From contig CM051456.1 in assembly GCA_028274465.1 (NCBI GenBank), positions 69,798,753 to 69,862,752 on the forward strand: a DNA stretch of 64,000 bases, written 5' to 3'. Source of the DNA: Plantago ovata. Lineage: Eukaryota; Streptophyta; Magnoliopsida; Lamiales; Plantaginaceae. Shown piece by piece: positions 26,392 to 38,699 of the stretch (within the stretch, counting starts at the first letter, position 1; each line of letters opens with the position of its first letter). Under the pieces are notes generated by a model. It saw nothing but the letters and a program-made list of their open reading frames with translations. It had not been told where the DNA came from and made no database searches. A program made the position numbers and the translations under genes.

Positions 26392-27430
26392 ATGGCTCCC
26401 AAGAGACAAACTTCTAACACCTCTAAATCATCAAAGGCAGGTAGTGCTGGAAAAAGCACTACTCCGGTTGAAAATCCGGCGACAAACACAGTGAAAATTT
26501 TGTTAAAGAACGACCGTATAACCGAAAGACCCATGCCTCCTGCACATCTCAACACTGCAAAGTGTGAGCAGATGATGCAGTGTGGCGGATTTGCCAAAGA
26601 GAAGTACATTCGATACTTCTATGAACAAGATTTGGACGAAGAAAACGAAGAGGCGTTGAACTTGATTAATCAACAAGGCCTTCTTTTCTTCAATACTGCT
26701 CGCACTAAGAAAGTGAGCATGTTGGACGCAATGGAATTCTACAACAATGCAGAAATCCAAACCCTTACTGACGGACAAGGAGTCACTGAAAAAGTGATTT
26801 CTACCTCAGTTCAAGGTGTGCAAATCATCCTGAAATGGATTGATTTAGCAAACATCTTTCAGATTCCAACTACTGGAACTGAAGATGACATCACTGCCAC
26901 TGATGAAGAAATTGAAGCCTTCTACAATGATGTCAAAAATGAAAGAATGAAGAAAGGCGAGATTGCTCCCGTGACTTGGACAAAGCACGTAAAGAGGAAG
27001 CATCTCTGCCATTCACTTGGTCTGGTAGCTCTGCTACTCATCAAAGTCTTAGACTCCCAAGTTGGAGGAATTGACCAAGTAGGCTTGAGAAGGTGGCCAT
27101 TGCTGATGCATATCCGTGAGAATGAAACTGAGCTCAACTGGGCTAAGTACATTTTCAACAGACTTGTTGATTGTGTTACTAAGTTCAAGGTAAAGGTAAA
27201 GGTTGAAGACAACAAAGTCTCACCTTCCTTTCCAGTGATGTATGGATCGAAAATATGCTACATCCTTGAACATTTCAGGATTCAGCTAAGAAACCCATTG
27301 CCGATTAAGAAATCAGTATGTAGTGTGGGAAGAGCCTTCTACAAGCAGAATGGACCTAAGGTTGCTGACAAGAAGCCAAAGAAGACAACAACTGCAAATG
27401 TTGCTGAGATTGATAATCAGTCCATTAATG
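26392..27430 (+). CDS. unrecognised retroelement-associated protein, N-terminal part
   Basis: Open frame from ATG at 26392 (start MAPKRQTSNTSKSSKAGSAG), open for about 346 codons up to the insertion at 27431. A Ser/Lys/Thr-rich basic N-terminus (about residues 1-35) is followed by a folded-looking, mixed-composition domain to about residue 325 with spaced hydrophobic blocks (LGLVALLLIKVLD; NWAKYIFNRLVDCV), then a lysine/alanine-rich linker. The pattern of a conserved NWAKYIF-type block recalls proteins of unknown function carried by large plant LTR elements, but I do not recognise the family with certainty. No catalytic motif is seen. It is disrupted by the LTR element at 27431-32672; a similar acidic/Ala-rich frame lies beyond it. 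Confidence 0.55.
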
Positions 27431-28633
27431 TAATGAACCGGAATTTGTCAGATTCTAATTAATCAAATAAATTTGTATTTAGCCAAAGGCAATTCACAAC
27501 TACAACGAAAACCGTAGTGTAGCAGTAAAATAACCTCGAGTGTCGATCTCTAAGGACTATAACTAGCTTTATCTAATCTAACTTAAGAATATAAAATCAA
27601 CAAACTACTTAGCAAAGGTTTTTCTTATCAGATAATTGAGGCTGGTGATAGTATGACCATTCAAAGCATAGCAGGTTAATAATCATGCATGAAGTACCCG
27701 ATCGTTTTGCATAGAGATCTTTGATCAATGAATTGTACAATTGTGTTCGTTATAATTCAACACTACGAAGATAGAGGCTTTAGATAGATCAAAGAAATAA
27801 AGCAATAACTCAAAGTCTAATGCGCGTTATAGCCATTAGCATAATTATTAACCCTTCGCTAAGAAATCACATACTATCACCAACGATAAGTTTAGCTACT
27901 CATAGATGTCATGCAATCAACAGAAATCATAACAAGATTGAATGAAAACATGTTGAAAGATAAATAAATATAAATAGAAAAACTGTAAGATACAATGTTA
28001 CCGAAGGTTGTCAATCTCCGAATAATCGCGATCTTACAAGCTCCAAAACGATAAGAAAAAGTATCTCCTAAGCTAAAAATCCCCAGAACAGGCTCTGGAG
28101 AATTCCTACCTAAAACTAATGAAAAAGGTGAGAGAAAAGGTCTGGGAAAGTATGAAAAACGGAGAAAACTAAGCAACTATATATAGGCATTCGACAGGTG
28201 TGGGGCGAGTCGCCCCACACACCGGGCGGTTCGCCTGGTGTGGGGCGATTCGCCCCACGTCCCGGGCGACTCGCCCGGGACCTCCAGTCGGCTGTATACG
28301 CGTTTTCGACGCGTTTTTGGATCTCTTTTCCTTTTTGGACTCGGTTTTTGCCTTCTAGTGACCTTTTTGCCTTCAGACTCGACCCCTAGACTTCAATTCC
28401 TATCCGGAATCTTTTAGATACTCCAAAAAGGCCTTCGGAACACCAGTTCCTTGTCTACTTCAATATAATTGCCCGAAAAACCTCATTTTTCACCCAAAAC
28501 CTGTAAAATACAAACTAAAGGGAAACGTGACACTATTCTAATAAAATGCACTAAAATATAGCTAAATTAACATAGAGGATAGCTAAATTGGTGAAAAAAG
28601 ACTCGAATGAAAGTGTAAAATACACGTTCATCA
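27431..28633 (-). repeat. LTR of short Athila-like element (3' LTR in element orientation)
   Basis: 1203 bp, ending ACGTTCATCA and aligning end to end with 31466-32672. TATA-like TATATAGG complement at about 28178-28186; upstream of it (higher coordinates, 28198-28290) sits a run of GC-rich palindromes such as GGGGCGATTCGCCCC and CCGGGCGACTCGCCCGG. Confidence 0.92.
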
Positions 28634-30157
28634 AACTCCTCAAACCGAACCTTTGCTTGTCCTCAAGCATCTAAGCTAGACTCTAATGCAAAAAACAATG
28701 CAACACAAAAAATGGAGTCTCATGCCAAATGAAATGAACTAATCCATTGAATCTATCAAAAAACATATGAACAAAAACCATACAAATCATAACATGAATA
28801 TAGGTTGAAGAATGCCTCGATTGACTTATACACATTCACATAAGCACTTATGTCAAGACAAGATAGTCTCTCGTAACATTCTCTACCTGGACCTAGTCAG
28901 TGACGACGTAATGAAACATGTTAAAATACGAATGGTTGTCCTGTGCCTATGAAACTGAGGACTTACTGCTGTTCACCAAGTTAAGACTTTTCCTCAAAGA
29001 GGTCAAACCAATATTGGCTCTCATCAAACGAAGGAGGGTTCCCTAAAAAGATAACACTCCCCTATTCTACCCATCTCTCAAGCAAAGTCTTAAGCTATTC
29101 ACCACTTCCTGAATGGCAGGACGAGGGTGGTCTAGAACAGATGACACTCAAACAATCAAAAGACAAAAAATTACAACACGATTACGAACATTACATGAAT
29201 TGAAAAATGAGACACAACACTTTGCTAAACTGCTTTTTGGCTTTTTTGGACCCTTCCTTGCTTTTTTGGGGTCTTTTTTTTTTTCTTTTCCAGTTTTCTT
29301 TTCTTTTTTTTTTCTGGAATTTTTCTTTTTCTCTTTTTTTTCGATTTTTTTTAGCCAGCAGTAGCACAACGAAAAAGAACCAAAAATGACACACAAACGA
29401 CCTCCCCAAACCTATTCGAAAGAATAGGTTGGAGTACAAAATTTACGAAAAAGTAAAAATAAAAAATAAACTCACAACACACACTCAAATTGAAAAACAA
29501 GTCTAATGATAGCGTAACCCCCTCCCCAAACCAATTCGAAAGAATAGGTTGCAAACAAAGGATCACACAGTCTCACACTACCTCCTTCCTAGGCATTTAG
29601 CAATCTCAAAGCAAGGTGAAGACTTGTTGCCTGTTAGGTACATAATTACTCGGGAAAACAACCATCAGATCCTATCATGCATCATCCTATTATAAAGGCC
29701 TTCGTGAACCGCAGTAGAGAAAACACCACTAAGTGATGTCGAGACTACCAAGCTTAACTAAGTGCAATACATAAATGTGACAAAACAAGCGAGAAAAACC
29801 TCAAACAAATTCATAGAGATGAAGCATATGATTAATGTCATAATTAGTTAATCTACCCAATAAAAAAGTTCAAAAAAATTTGACAATAAACTCCACATAA
29901 AACATGCAAGACTATCCTAGGATGAATGTAGTGTATGCAACTAAAAACTAAGAAAGCGGTAAACGTGCAAATGCAAACAAAAAACAAGATACCAATCAAC
30001 ACAAAGCCAAACAATACTTAACATCATGGTTCACATCCCATCCCCCTCATAAAACTTAAGCTAGTCCCTAGAAAAAGAGAATGAGTAAATAAAAAGTGAT
30101 ACTAGATGTTACCGAACGGTTTGGCCTCGGTCGGCTGAGAGCGGACATGTGAAAAGA
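28634..30157 (-). other. 3' untranslated internal region of the short Athila-like element
   Basis: No supportable gene. Begins at the LTR with the purine tract (minus strand GGTTTGAGGAGTT). Contains a T-rich stretch (29230-29350) and two copies of CCCAAACCTATTCGAAAGAA-like segments (about 29400 and 29525). Matches 49549-51060 of the larger element throughout. Confidence 0.75.
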
Positions 30158-31136
30158 CTAATTATCGGGATTGAAATCCGCAAAATAGTCCCTCCACATG
30201 TCAGACAGGAGATCATTACCACTAATGTTATCCATTATCAAATGGAAACGAATCTTGTTCATCTGTTCCATTACTCCTCGCATCTTGGGAACCATCCTTG
30301 GCTCCTCTCCGTATCTGCTCAAGCAAGTCCACGATTCCCTGAAAACTAAAATTAACAAAACCAAGAAAAACAAAATCTAAAAAATAACTAAGGGAATCAG
30401 ATGGAAAATAAAAAGAGTAAAAAGGATCAAAACTCCTTTGGGACTCATAGGTGGGTGCATGGACCAGAACGTAGGAGTCAAGATCAGGAGTATTTGCCGC
30501 AATTGATTCAAAGACACCAAAATCTTCAGGGATTGGCTCCTCGACCTCAACACAACTCACGCCATCACCTTCTGACTCAAGTGAAGCAATGGATTCAGTT
30601 GTCACTTCCTCCACGACTTCCTCTTGACCGACAACCTCGACATCCGCGAGTAAGGACGTGGAATCCAAGCTAAGCACTGAGGAGACTTCATCAATGGATT
30701 CTCCTCCACATTCCTCTTCATCGGCGATGTCGATTTATGGTGGCTGACTACTAAAGCGAGACGTCTATGCCCTTGACCCGGGAGGTGAGTCCCTATCCCA
30801 ATGTTCCTGAAACTTGCTGGTTACTTCACCCCAAGTGCGCAACGATTTTTTCGGCGGGATTCTGAGCCATCTTCGAGCGTACCCTTTCAAGGCTCCCATA
30901 AATCCTCTCATACAAAGTTGCTAATGTGATAAAATAACCCCCTCCTCATTCTCACGAGGTATCCTCAACACTCCTTCCTCGTACGTGTCTAAGAACCCTC
31001 TTGGATCATCACCCATTGAAAACCTGGAGAGAATGGAGTAGTACGAAGGATCAAATTCATTATTCCTGCAATCGTCATCCAATGTTATGCAAGGCCCTCG
31101 TGGCATCACATATCGGGGCAATGGAGGTTGACTCAT
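30158..31136 (-). pseudogene. gag-like frames of the short Athila-like element
   Basis: Minus-strand frames begin MSQPPLPRYVMPRGPCITLD near 31136. A retrotransposon-gag-like block follows at about 30925-30780 (GALKGYARRWLRIPPKKSLR). An acidic Glu/Val-rich tail and a C-terminus ending WRDYFADFNPDN close the region at 30158. That last motif is shared with the ORF at 51072-51797 (WSDFYGDYHPDD) in the larger element. Broken; only fragments remain. Confidence 0.6.
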
Positions 31137-31444
31137 CCTTTCGTATGACTAGTTTCTGCACACGAGAAAACAAGAAACCAAGGAGCAGAATCCATAAAAG
31201 AAAAACAAAAATTTGCAAAGAAAAGCACAAAGAGTGCAAACAAACACAATGTAATCAAGAACTTCGAGAGCACAAACACGCAAGGTAACCGAGATCAGAT
31301 TAGATGAATTTTCTGAAAAAGATAGGGGGGAAGAAATCGGGTAAGAAAGTGAGATTTTCTGAGAGCAAACCCCCAGAGCCTGTTCTTTTGTAGGGAACTG
31401 AATGCTGGAAATATAAATAAGCTAAACAGAAAAAAGGAGTATAG

Positions 31445-31462
31445 TCCCCGGCAACGACGCCA
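31445..31462 (-). other. primer binding site of the short Athila-like element (tRNA-Asp type)
   Basis: Minus strand reads TGGCGTCGTTGCCGGGGA, three bases inside the LTR border, a one-base variant of the Athila/Tat primer site TGGCGCCGTTGCCGGGGA. Confidence 0.85.
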
Positions 31463-31465
31463 ATT

Positions 31466-32672
31466 TGATGAACCGGAATTTGTCAGATTCTAATTAATCA
31501 AATAAATTTGTACTTAGCCAAAGGCAATTCACAACTACAACGAAAACCGTAGTGTAGCAGTAAAATAACCTCGAGTGTCGATCTCTAAGGACTATAACTA
31601 GCTTTATCTAATCTAACTTAAGAATATAAAATCAACAAACTACTTAGCAAAGGTTTTTCGTATCAGATAATAGAGGGAGGCTGGTGATAGTATGATCATT
31701 CAAAGCATAGCAGGTTAATAATCATGCATGAAGTACCCGATCGTTTTACATAGAGATCTTTGATCAATGAATTGTCCAATTGTGTTCGTTATAATTCAAC
31801 ACTACGAAGATAGAGGTTTTAGATAGATCAAAGAAATAAAGCAATAACTCAAAGTCTAATGCGCGCTATAGCCATTAGCATAATTATTAACCCTTCGCTA
31901 AGAAATCACATACTATCACCAACGATAAGTTTAGCTACTCATAGATGTCATGCAATCAACAGAAATCATAGCAAGATTGAATGAAAACATGTTGAAAGGT
32001 AAATAAATATAAATAGAAAAACTGTAAGATACAATGTTACCGAAGGTTGTCAATCTCCGAAGAATCGCGATCTTACAAGCTCCAAAACGATAAGAAAAAG
32101 TATCTCCTAAGATAAGAATTCCCAGAACAGGCTCTGGAGAATTCCTACCTAAAACTAATGAGAAAGGTGAGAGAAAAGGTCTGGTAAAGTATGAAAAACA
32201 GAAAAAACTGAGCAACTATATATAGGCCTTCGGCAGGTGTGGGGCGAGTCGCCCCACACACCGGGCGGTCCGCCTGGTGTGGGGCGATTCGCCCCACGTC
32301 CCGGGCGACTCGCCCGGGACCTCCAGTCGACTGTTTACGCGTTTTCGACGCGTTTTTGGATTTCTTTTCCTTTTTGGACTCGGTTTTTGCCTTCTAGTGA
32401 CCTTTTAGCCTTCAGACTCGACCCCTAGACTTCAAATCCTATTCGGAATCTTTTAGATACTCCAAAAAGGCCTTTGGAACACCAATTCCTTGTCTACTTC
32501 AATATAATTGCCAGGAAAACCTCGTTTTTCACCCAAAACCTGTAAAATACAAACTAAAGGGAAACGTGACACTATTCTAATAAAATGCACTAAAATATAG
32601 CTAAATTAACATAGAGGATAGCTAAATTGGTGAAAAAAGACTCGAATGAAAGTGTAAAATACACGTTCATCA
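31466..32672 (-). repeat. LTR of short Athila-like element (5' LTR in element orientation)
   Basis: 1207 bp, TGATGAACCGG to TTCATCA. Partner of 27431-28633, with the same TATA and GC-palindrome layout (palindromes about 32237-32330). Confidence 0.92.
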
Positions 32673-33888
32673 TAATGCAACAGCTGCAGGTGTTGCAAAT
32701 ATTGGTCAGCAAGGTAGGTATACAACAGCTGCAAATGTTACTAAGAATGCAACAGCTTCATATGTTGCTGCTGGCGCCACTGCGGTTGCTGAAACTAATG
32801 CACCCAGTGAGAAATCTAAGAAGAAAAAGAGGAAAGCTGATGATGACACTCAAACTGCAGCGTCATCAGCTGATCCTATTCCTAAGAAGGCACGGACAAA
32901 GACTTACCCAAGAAAGAAAACAACGGCACGTAAGTCCGTTCCAATTGTCCATGTCATTCAGGATGACGATGTTCCAGTGGTTGCTGAAACGCAAGCCACT
33001 GCAGTAGATGTTGTTGAAGTGTTTGCAGAAGCCTTCAGCAATGTTGAAGTGTTTGTAGAAGCCTTCAACAATCAACCTAACGTTGATACATCTGCTGAAG
33101 CAAGACCACATGGTAGTGGAAATGGAAATCCTGCCCAAGTCCCCGATATCTACATTGTAGATAACCCTGATGACAACACTCTGGAACCAACAAGTGATAT
33201 TGCTGCAGACTTGAGAAGAGTTGCACTTGCTGAAAATGTTGCTGAAGAGATAGTTGCTGAACAAGCAACTAATCCGGTCCCAGAAATTGTTGAAGCTACA
33301 ATTGCTGAAGAACCACTTGCTGAGAGTGCAATGGTTCAAGTCCCAGAGGTTGCTGAAACACAACAAGAGACTCTATTTGACGACGCATCTCAAGATGCTG
33401 AGAATATTAGACCTAGTTCACCTATGACCTCTATTGACAAAGTTCAACTGGTGCTGACTGACCTAAGCCAGCAAATGGACTTGGAGATTGAAGACAACTC
33501 CAACAAGTCAGTAGACATGTTCATGACAAGTAGTGAACTTAAAGATCAAGATGTCTCTGCTCAACTTGTCATTTCAGAGACAAGGGAGATTGCCGAATCT
33601 GCACAGCCTTCTCAATTAGAGAAAGAAAAGAAGTCTGCTGAAGAACAAGTCCCAGATAATGAAGCTTCTATCATTGCTGAATGGACTGAGTCACCACCTG
33701 CCCTTCTTCAGCAAGTAGTTAACTCAGATATAAGCAAAACTTCACTATCTGAAACTTTATCTTTAGATAATATAATTGTTTCTTTACAAACTTCTCAAGA
33801 TACAAGTCAGAAGATTGCTGAAACTTCTGCACGAGAATGGGATAGAGGATCTCCTTATCACAAACCTCTCCGAATGTTGAACTTTTAG
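32673..33888 (+). CDS. acidic Ala/Glu/Val-rich frame following the 27431-32672 insertion
   Basis: An open stretch on the plus strand, from the insertion edge to a stop at 33888. It is low in complexity: Thr/Ala-rich first, then a strongly basic nuclear-localisation-like patch (KSKKKKRKADDD near 32815) and a second basic block (KKARTKTYPRKK near 32885). An acidic region with repeated AE/VAE/EVAE words and many Ser/Thr fills the rest. The last residues come from LINE DNA joined at about 33884. It has the same composition as the tail of the 26392 frame, from which it is separated by the LTR element. Function unknown; no domain recognised. Confidence 0.5.
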
Positions 33889-35768
33889 TAGGGCTCCCAC
33901 TCACTATGATGGATAAAGAGGTGGTAGTGACACACTCCTTAAGCCACTTAATCCAAAGCTCCCCAAAATTCATCTCCTTCATCATCCCAAAAAGAAAGTC
34001 CCAACTAACGGAGTCATATGCTTTTGCAAAATCAAGTTTAAGCAAAAAAGCTTTACTCTTTCTTCTTTTTATATCATGGATTGTTTCATTCGCCACAAGT
34101 ACTCCATCCAAGATATTTCTTTCTCCGATGAAAGCCGATTGATTCTCCGAAATAAGACTCTCCAACACCATGCTCAACCTCTTCGACAAGACCTTAGCAA
34201 TAATTTTATAAAGACTATTCACCAAGGATATGGGTCTAAAGTCCCCAATGCTAACGGGATTGGCACTTTTGGGAGTTAAAGTAATGAAATTACTATTAAT
34301 CCCCTTAGTAAGTTTCTCGTACTTATGGAACTCTTTGAAGACTTGGAAGATATCGCCTTTGATGGTCTCCCAAGAAGAAGTGAAGAAATGTCCGTTGAAG
34401 CCATTCGGACCCGGACTTTTATCCGAACCACAATCCCACACCGCCATTTTGATCTCCGCCTCTTCAAAGGGCCTTTCTAACAAAATTTTCATCTCATTGG
34501 ATAAACTTTTCCCTTCCAAACCATTGAAAGCGAAGACATCTGCTTTGCCCTTGTTGAAATGGTCCTAAAAGTAAGCTTTAACCCCATCTCTCACCTCTTC
34601 AATGCCATCCAACCACCTCCCATTAATCCTTATACCATCCATACCATTACTTCGTTCCTATTCTTAATCACCCTATAGAAGAATTTGGTATTTGCATCTC
34701 CCTCCTTAATCCACTTTCTCTTCGCTTGTTGCATTAACATATTGGCTTTTACACCCAACAATCTTTCAAGCTCCAAAGAGGTGATTCTACGATTATTAAC
34801 TTCCTCCTCCAAAGCACGAATCCTTTCCCGTTCTTCTAAGATTGTTGTTCCCGAGAAGCCTCCATGTCCCCGTACCGTGGCTGCCAGATTCTGCCTTCCG
34901 GAATCCGCTGCTGCTGTTACAGATTGAGTATCCACACTGCCTCCACTAACCCTGTCCTCCAGCGAGTTTTCATCAGCTAGAATGCTGGAATCGAGACATC
35001 AAGCATCCACCCCCGAGTTAGGCAGTCCCTGGCCATCAAAATTCAGTGTCGTTCCCATGGTAAGTAAGCCTTCAATCTTGAGGTCCGACTCTTCCAAGCT
35101 TAACTCAAGTTTTTCCACCTTGTCGTTCAACTTGCCAAAATGTTGTGAGTGCCAAGTCTTGAGGCGAGATTTCAAAGCTTTTAACTTCTATTTAACAACG
35201 TAGCTTCCCCAACCCGAGATACCATTCCTATTCTATTCTTCACTCACCACCTCCTAAAACCTTTCAACTTGGTCCATTCGTTTACAAAACGAAATGGTTT
35301 AGGGCCCCAATCTCTACCTTCCTCCTTGAGGAGTAAGGCTACATGATCCGAAAGTCTTCTTTTAAGGCCAATTTGGGTGAGATTAGGCCACAACTCAAGC
35401 CACTTCTCCGTTAATAGAAAGCAGTCAAGCCTACTACAACAACCCCCGTTGGCTCTATACCAAGAGAATTTCCTTCTTCGAGGTGGCAAATCCATCAAAT
35501 CCGCATCAAGAATGAAACTATTAAAAGCCTCCATACTCCTTTTCCCACCTCCTTCTACTTTGCCTTTTCTTTCCTCCGAGTTTCTAACCGTATTAAAATC
35601 CCCGCAAAAGCACCAAAGCGGGCAAGCACTAGTCGACTTCCTACCTAAGAGAGCCTTCCATAGCACTTTTCTATCTACCTCGTTGCAAGAGGCATAGATA
35701 TTGACTATCACAACCTCTCCCCCTCTCCATAAACCTTCAACCCCTAAGGCACCATCTTCCACCTTCAT
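33884..35768 (-). pseudogene. LINE fragment: endonuclease and N-terminal RT, both ends missing
   Basis: L1-type LINE remnant on the minus strand. The endonuclease domain (35768-35244) has the hallmark CGDFNTVRNSEERKG, RLDCFLLTEKW and the catalytic RLSDHVALLL (SDH) motif. A linker at about 34935-34630 carries KRKWIKEGDANTKFFYRVIK. RT blocks at 34519-33884 include DKSPGPNGFNGHFF, RPISLVNSLYKIIAKVLSKR, ENQSAFIGERNILDGVLVAN and KLDFAKAYDSVSWDFL. The sequence stops just before the GLRQGDP and catalytic ADD box. The frame shifts between the linker and RT parts. Loss of the 3' end is unusual, because LINEs normally lose the 5' end, and points to a later deletion or capture of the fragment. Confidence 0.9.
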
Positions 35769-36221
35769 TTACAATTTCACAAACACAGTCACAACTCACA
35801 CGGCACAATCACACACAGAATGCTAGAAAAGCAATTAACAATTAACGGGGAAATAAAGGATCATAAATGAGGCAATTAACTGTTAATAGTGAAAGAAAGA
35901 AGGGCTCTTCATCAGGTAAATTAATTTGAGCCATTAGATATTTGATCTAATGGCTCATATCAGTTTCAAATGTTCACCCAAATTTTTTAAGGCGTTCGCC
36001 CTCTGTCTTCGCCATCTCGCCTTTTCAATATTTTAATTAATAAACTATAATTAAAATATAAATTTTTGTAAAATGCCATTTTTACCCTCCAAAAAATATG
36101 AAAAATTTAAGAATTTTTTTTTTAATTTCGAATTTTCTTTATTTAACAATTTTATTTTATTTTATTATAATTAATTATTTAATTATTTATCAATAAATTT
36201 CAAAATTTTAATTACACATTG

Positions 36222-36292
36222 AATAGAATTAAGCCAGTGACCTCTCATATAAACACCTTTCAACTTAACCACTAGGCCACTTACAACTTGAT
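36222..36292 (-). repeat. tRNA-derived SINE-like fragment
   Basis: On the minus strand an A-box-like TGGCCTAGTGGTTAAG is followed about 30 bases later by a weak B-box (GGTCACTGGCTTAATTC). The arrangement of a pol III promoter derived from tRNA is typical of plant SINEs. No cloverleaf can be closed, so it is not a functional tRNA gene. Confidence 0.45.
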
Positions 36293-36834
36293 GCACTATT
36301 TATAGTTTTATATATATTTATACATGTATATGGTAGTAGATATTCTAAATTTAAAGTTAATAATACACTCCTTATTATCCATGTCTCTTCTTATTCTTAT
36401 TCTTATTAGCATCTATTATTAGCCGAAATCAAATCTTCAGTACCAGGATTCATCAGTACCGGCATTAACTTTCTCCGAAAGCATATCTCTCAATATTCAT
36501 TCTTTGATGATACAACGCTAAGCTATCGCAAGGATTATTCAGGTAACTACGCACTCGTTGATTTTCATATTTATTTTCTTTATTTCGTTTTGTGGCTTGA
36601 TTTTGTGTCGCCCTTCTATGAATTAGAACAGAGGAAGCTGGAGCTTGGATTTAGGAAACTCGGTGAAAACAAGCGGGGCATATCTTTTTTCCTTTCAAAT
36701 TTTGTTGATGTATGCGTATCTGGCCGTGAGTTTAGCTCGGTGAAAAAAATAAAATCAAAAAATTAAAACTAAGTCAAATGATGTGAAAATAAAGGCGGCA
36801 ATAATTAAAATTTAAAAAATTTAAAACTCGTTCA

Positions 36835-37880
36835 AAAATATTGCAGTGATCCAAGATTGATTTAAGACAATATATTAGGATTATAATAAGTGGGCTATAA
36901 ATACCATAATGTTTTTCTATAAAATGAGGGTATTATTCACAAATAAAAATTATTTGATTTCTTTAATTTTATATAAATGGGTGTAACCTGTTAAATTCGA
37001 TTTAGTCCTAAATGATCAGAAATATATCGGTTAAATATCTAAACTTTAACCCGGGATTTGATCTGACAACATAAGAATAAAATCGACAACAAGATAACCG
37101 ATTCCAAATTACCCAAATTAATATTGACATAAATTCATCAGATCAAAAATATATTTGTACTGAACTCATATGATAAAAAATAAATCGAATCAAATTTAAC
37201 CCGATATTATCTGAATTGAATTGAGTGAGATACAACCGATCCTATTTAAATTTGGCTTCGATTCACCCCGAACGAAAATAATCAGAACTGTGCATACACA
37301 CGACTAAATTGGCCAACATACCAGAGGTCACATTGAGGCTATTCACATATTTATTTTATATTTATTTTATATGTATAAATTTAAAATCGATTTAATAGAT
37401 TATATTAGGGTTATATTAAATGGGCTACATCTATCTTAATTTTATTATCCGATTACGATATTATTCACAATATAAATAGAAATGTATATTAATTCTAATT
37501 GTATATATATAGATGTAACCTTAATCCAACGACTCATCATAAATATGCAAGTTACTAATCTAAGAGCCAATCCGACAAAACAAGAATAAAATTGACCAAA
37601 AGAGAAATTGATTCGAAATTTATTTTGACAGAAATTCATTCGATCCGAATTCTACTTGACCATAATTCATTTCATCCGATAACCCAAATAAAATTTAACA
37701 TGGAACTACACGAATTGAGTTTGAGCTGGATTCAACTGTTAGCATCTATCATACGGCTTTCGAATTGCACTTCTTTTTTCTGGTCGTGATCCTATATAAA
37801 TTTCACTCTAACTCACCCGATAAAGAATGATCAATATTAAGAACATAGAGGACTAAAAGGCCAACATAACGCAAGTATGA
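36835..37880. repeat. diverged tandem duplication (about 500-bp unit)
   Basis: Two AT-rich halves share ordered blocks: ATTAGG-TTATA-TAA-TGGGCTA near the start, TATTATTCACAA, AATAAAAT-GACAACA/GACCAAAA-AGA-AA, GACA-AAATTCAT-CGATC, and GGCCAACATA near the end. Similarity is patchy but colinear. Unit nature unknown. Confidence 0.45.
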
Positions 37881-38699
37881 CCATCAAATGAATCAAAATA
37901 CATTTGTAGTTTTTTAATTATTATTTTTCTTTTAACTTTTTTGGCAAACTTAATGCACGTGATGGATTATAAACCTACAACTCCAATGTTGCATTTGTAA
38001 TAAAAGCAACTCAGTTGTTTTGAAGCATAAAGAAGAGGATGTCTGTGGCTAAAACTTTCGCACAAAACTTATTTTAAAGTGCTCGGTTGAAATGAGAGGA
38101 CTTGGTGTGGAACATAAAATGCGTTTTTGAAGTGAATCCCGAGAAGTCTTCTTCTTAGCTTTCCTCTTCATGTTCTGAATTAGTATTCATCGAGATACAT
38201 TTGTTTATAAAATAATGTGACGGATAAATGATGTATAACATTGATATGTAGCAACCCTATCCGAACTGAATTAATCAAGAATAGAATGAAAATGTCAAAT
38301 TATGAATAAAATATAAATTAATTATTAATTTTATTCCCACTTCGAACAAGTCCACAACAAATTCTAAAAGACAAATTAAACATAGCTCATCTCATAGACT
38401 CACGACTCCAAAGTATTTTTCGGAGGTTGAGTAAGGACATAGTTTGAGTTCCAAATGGATACTACTCAACAAACTAACAAATGATGACAATCAAAGGATA
38501 CGAGATAATGGATAAGTGCGTTAATTTTATCCAATGAAATATTCACTTTAAAAGGAGTCAAACTTTCAGACTCATAATAAAATAATTTATTGTAGCTTAA
38601 AATTAATAATATAAATGCAAATTCACACTTAAAATGTTTTCATTGAACAAATATATTACTTATATTTATAACATCATCAACTCAACCAAATCGGAACTT

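Larger units (their letters stand above)
27431..32672 (-). mobile_element. short non-autonomous Athila-like gypsy LTR element
   Basis: 5.24 kb, flanked by TAATG (27426-27430 and 32673-32677), with LTRs of about 1.2 kb at 27431-28633 and 31466-32672. The minus strand is the coding direction: a tRNA-Asp-type primer site at 31445-31462, gag-like remnants at 31136-30158, and a purine-rich tract next to the left LTR. There is no RT, integrase or RNase H, so it would depend on a relative for movement. Its 3' internal half (28634-30200) is clearly homologous to 49549-51120 of the larger element. LTRs are very similar by eye, suggesting a recent insertion. Confidence 0.92.
35769..38694. other. AT-rich intergenic DNA
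   Basis: No gene supported. Contains a tRNA-like SINE remnant (36222-36292, minus), and a diverged direct duplication of about 500 bp (36835-37340 against about 37345-37880). The rest is simple AT-rich sequence with no sustained open frame. Confidence 0.6.

Noticed and set aside
27892-28389. Small ORFs repeated at 31931-32428 and in other Athila-like LTRs
   Set aside because: They lie in LTRs over the TATA and palindrome region; not conserved as proteins.
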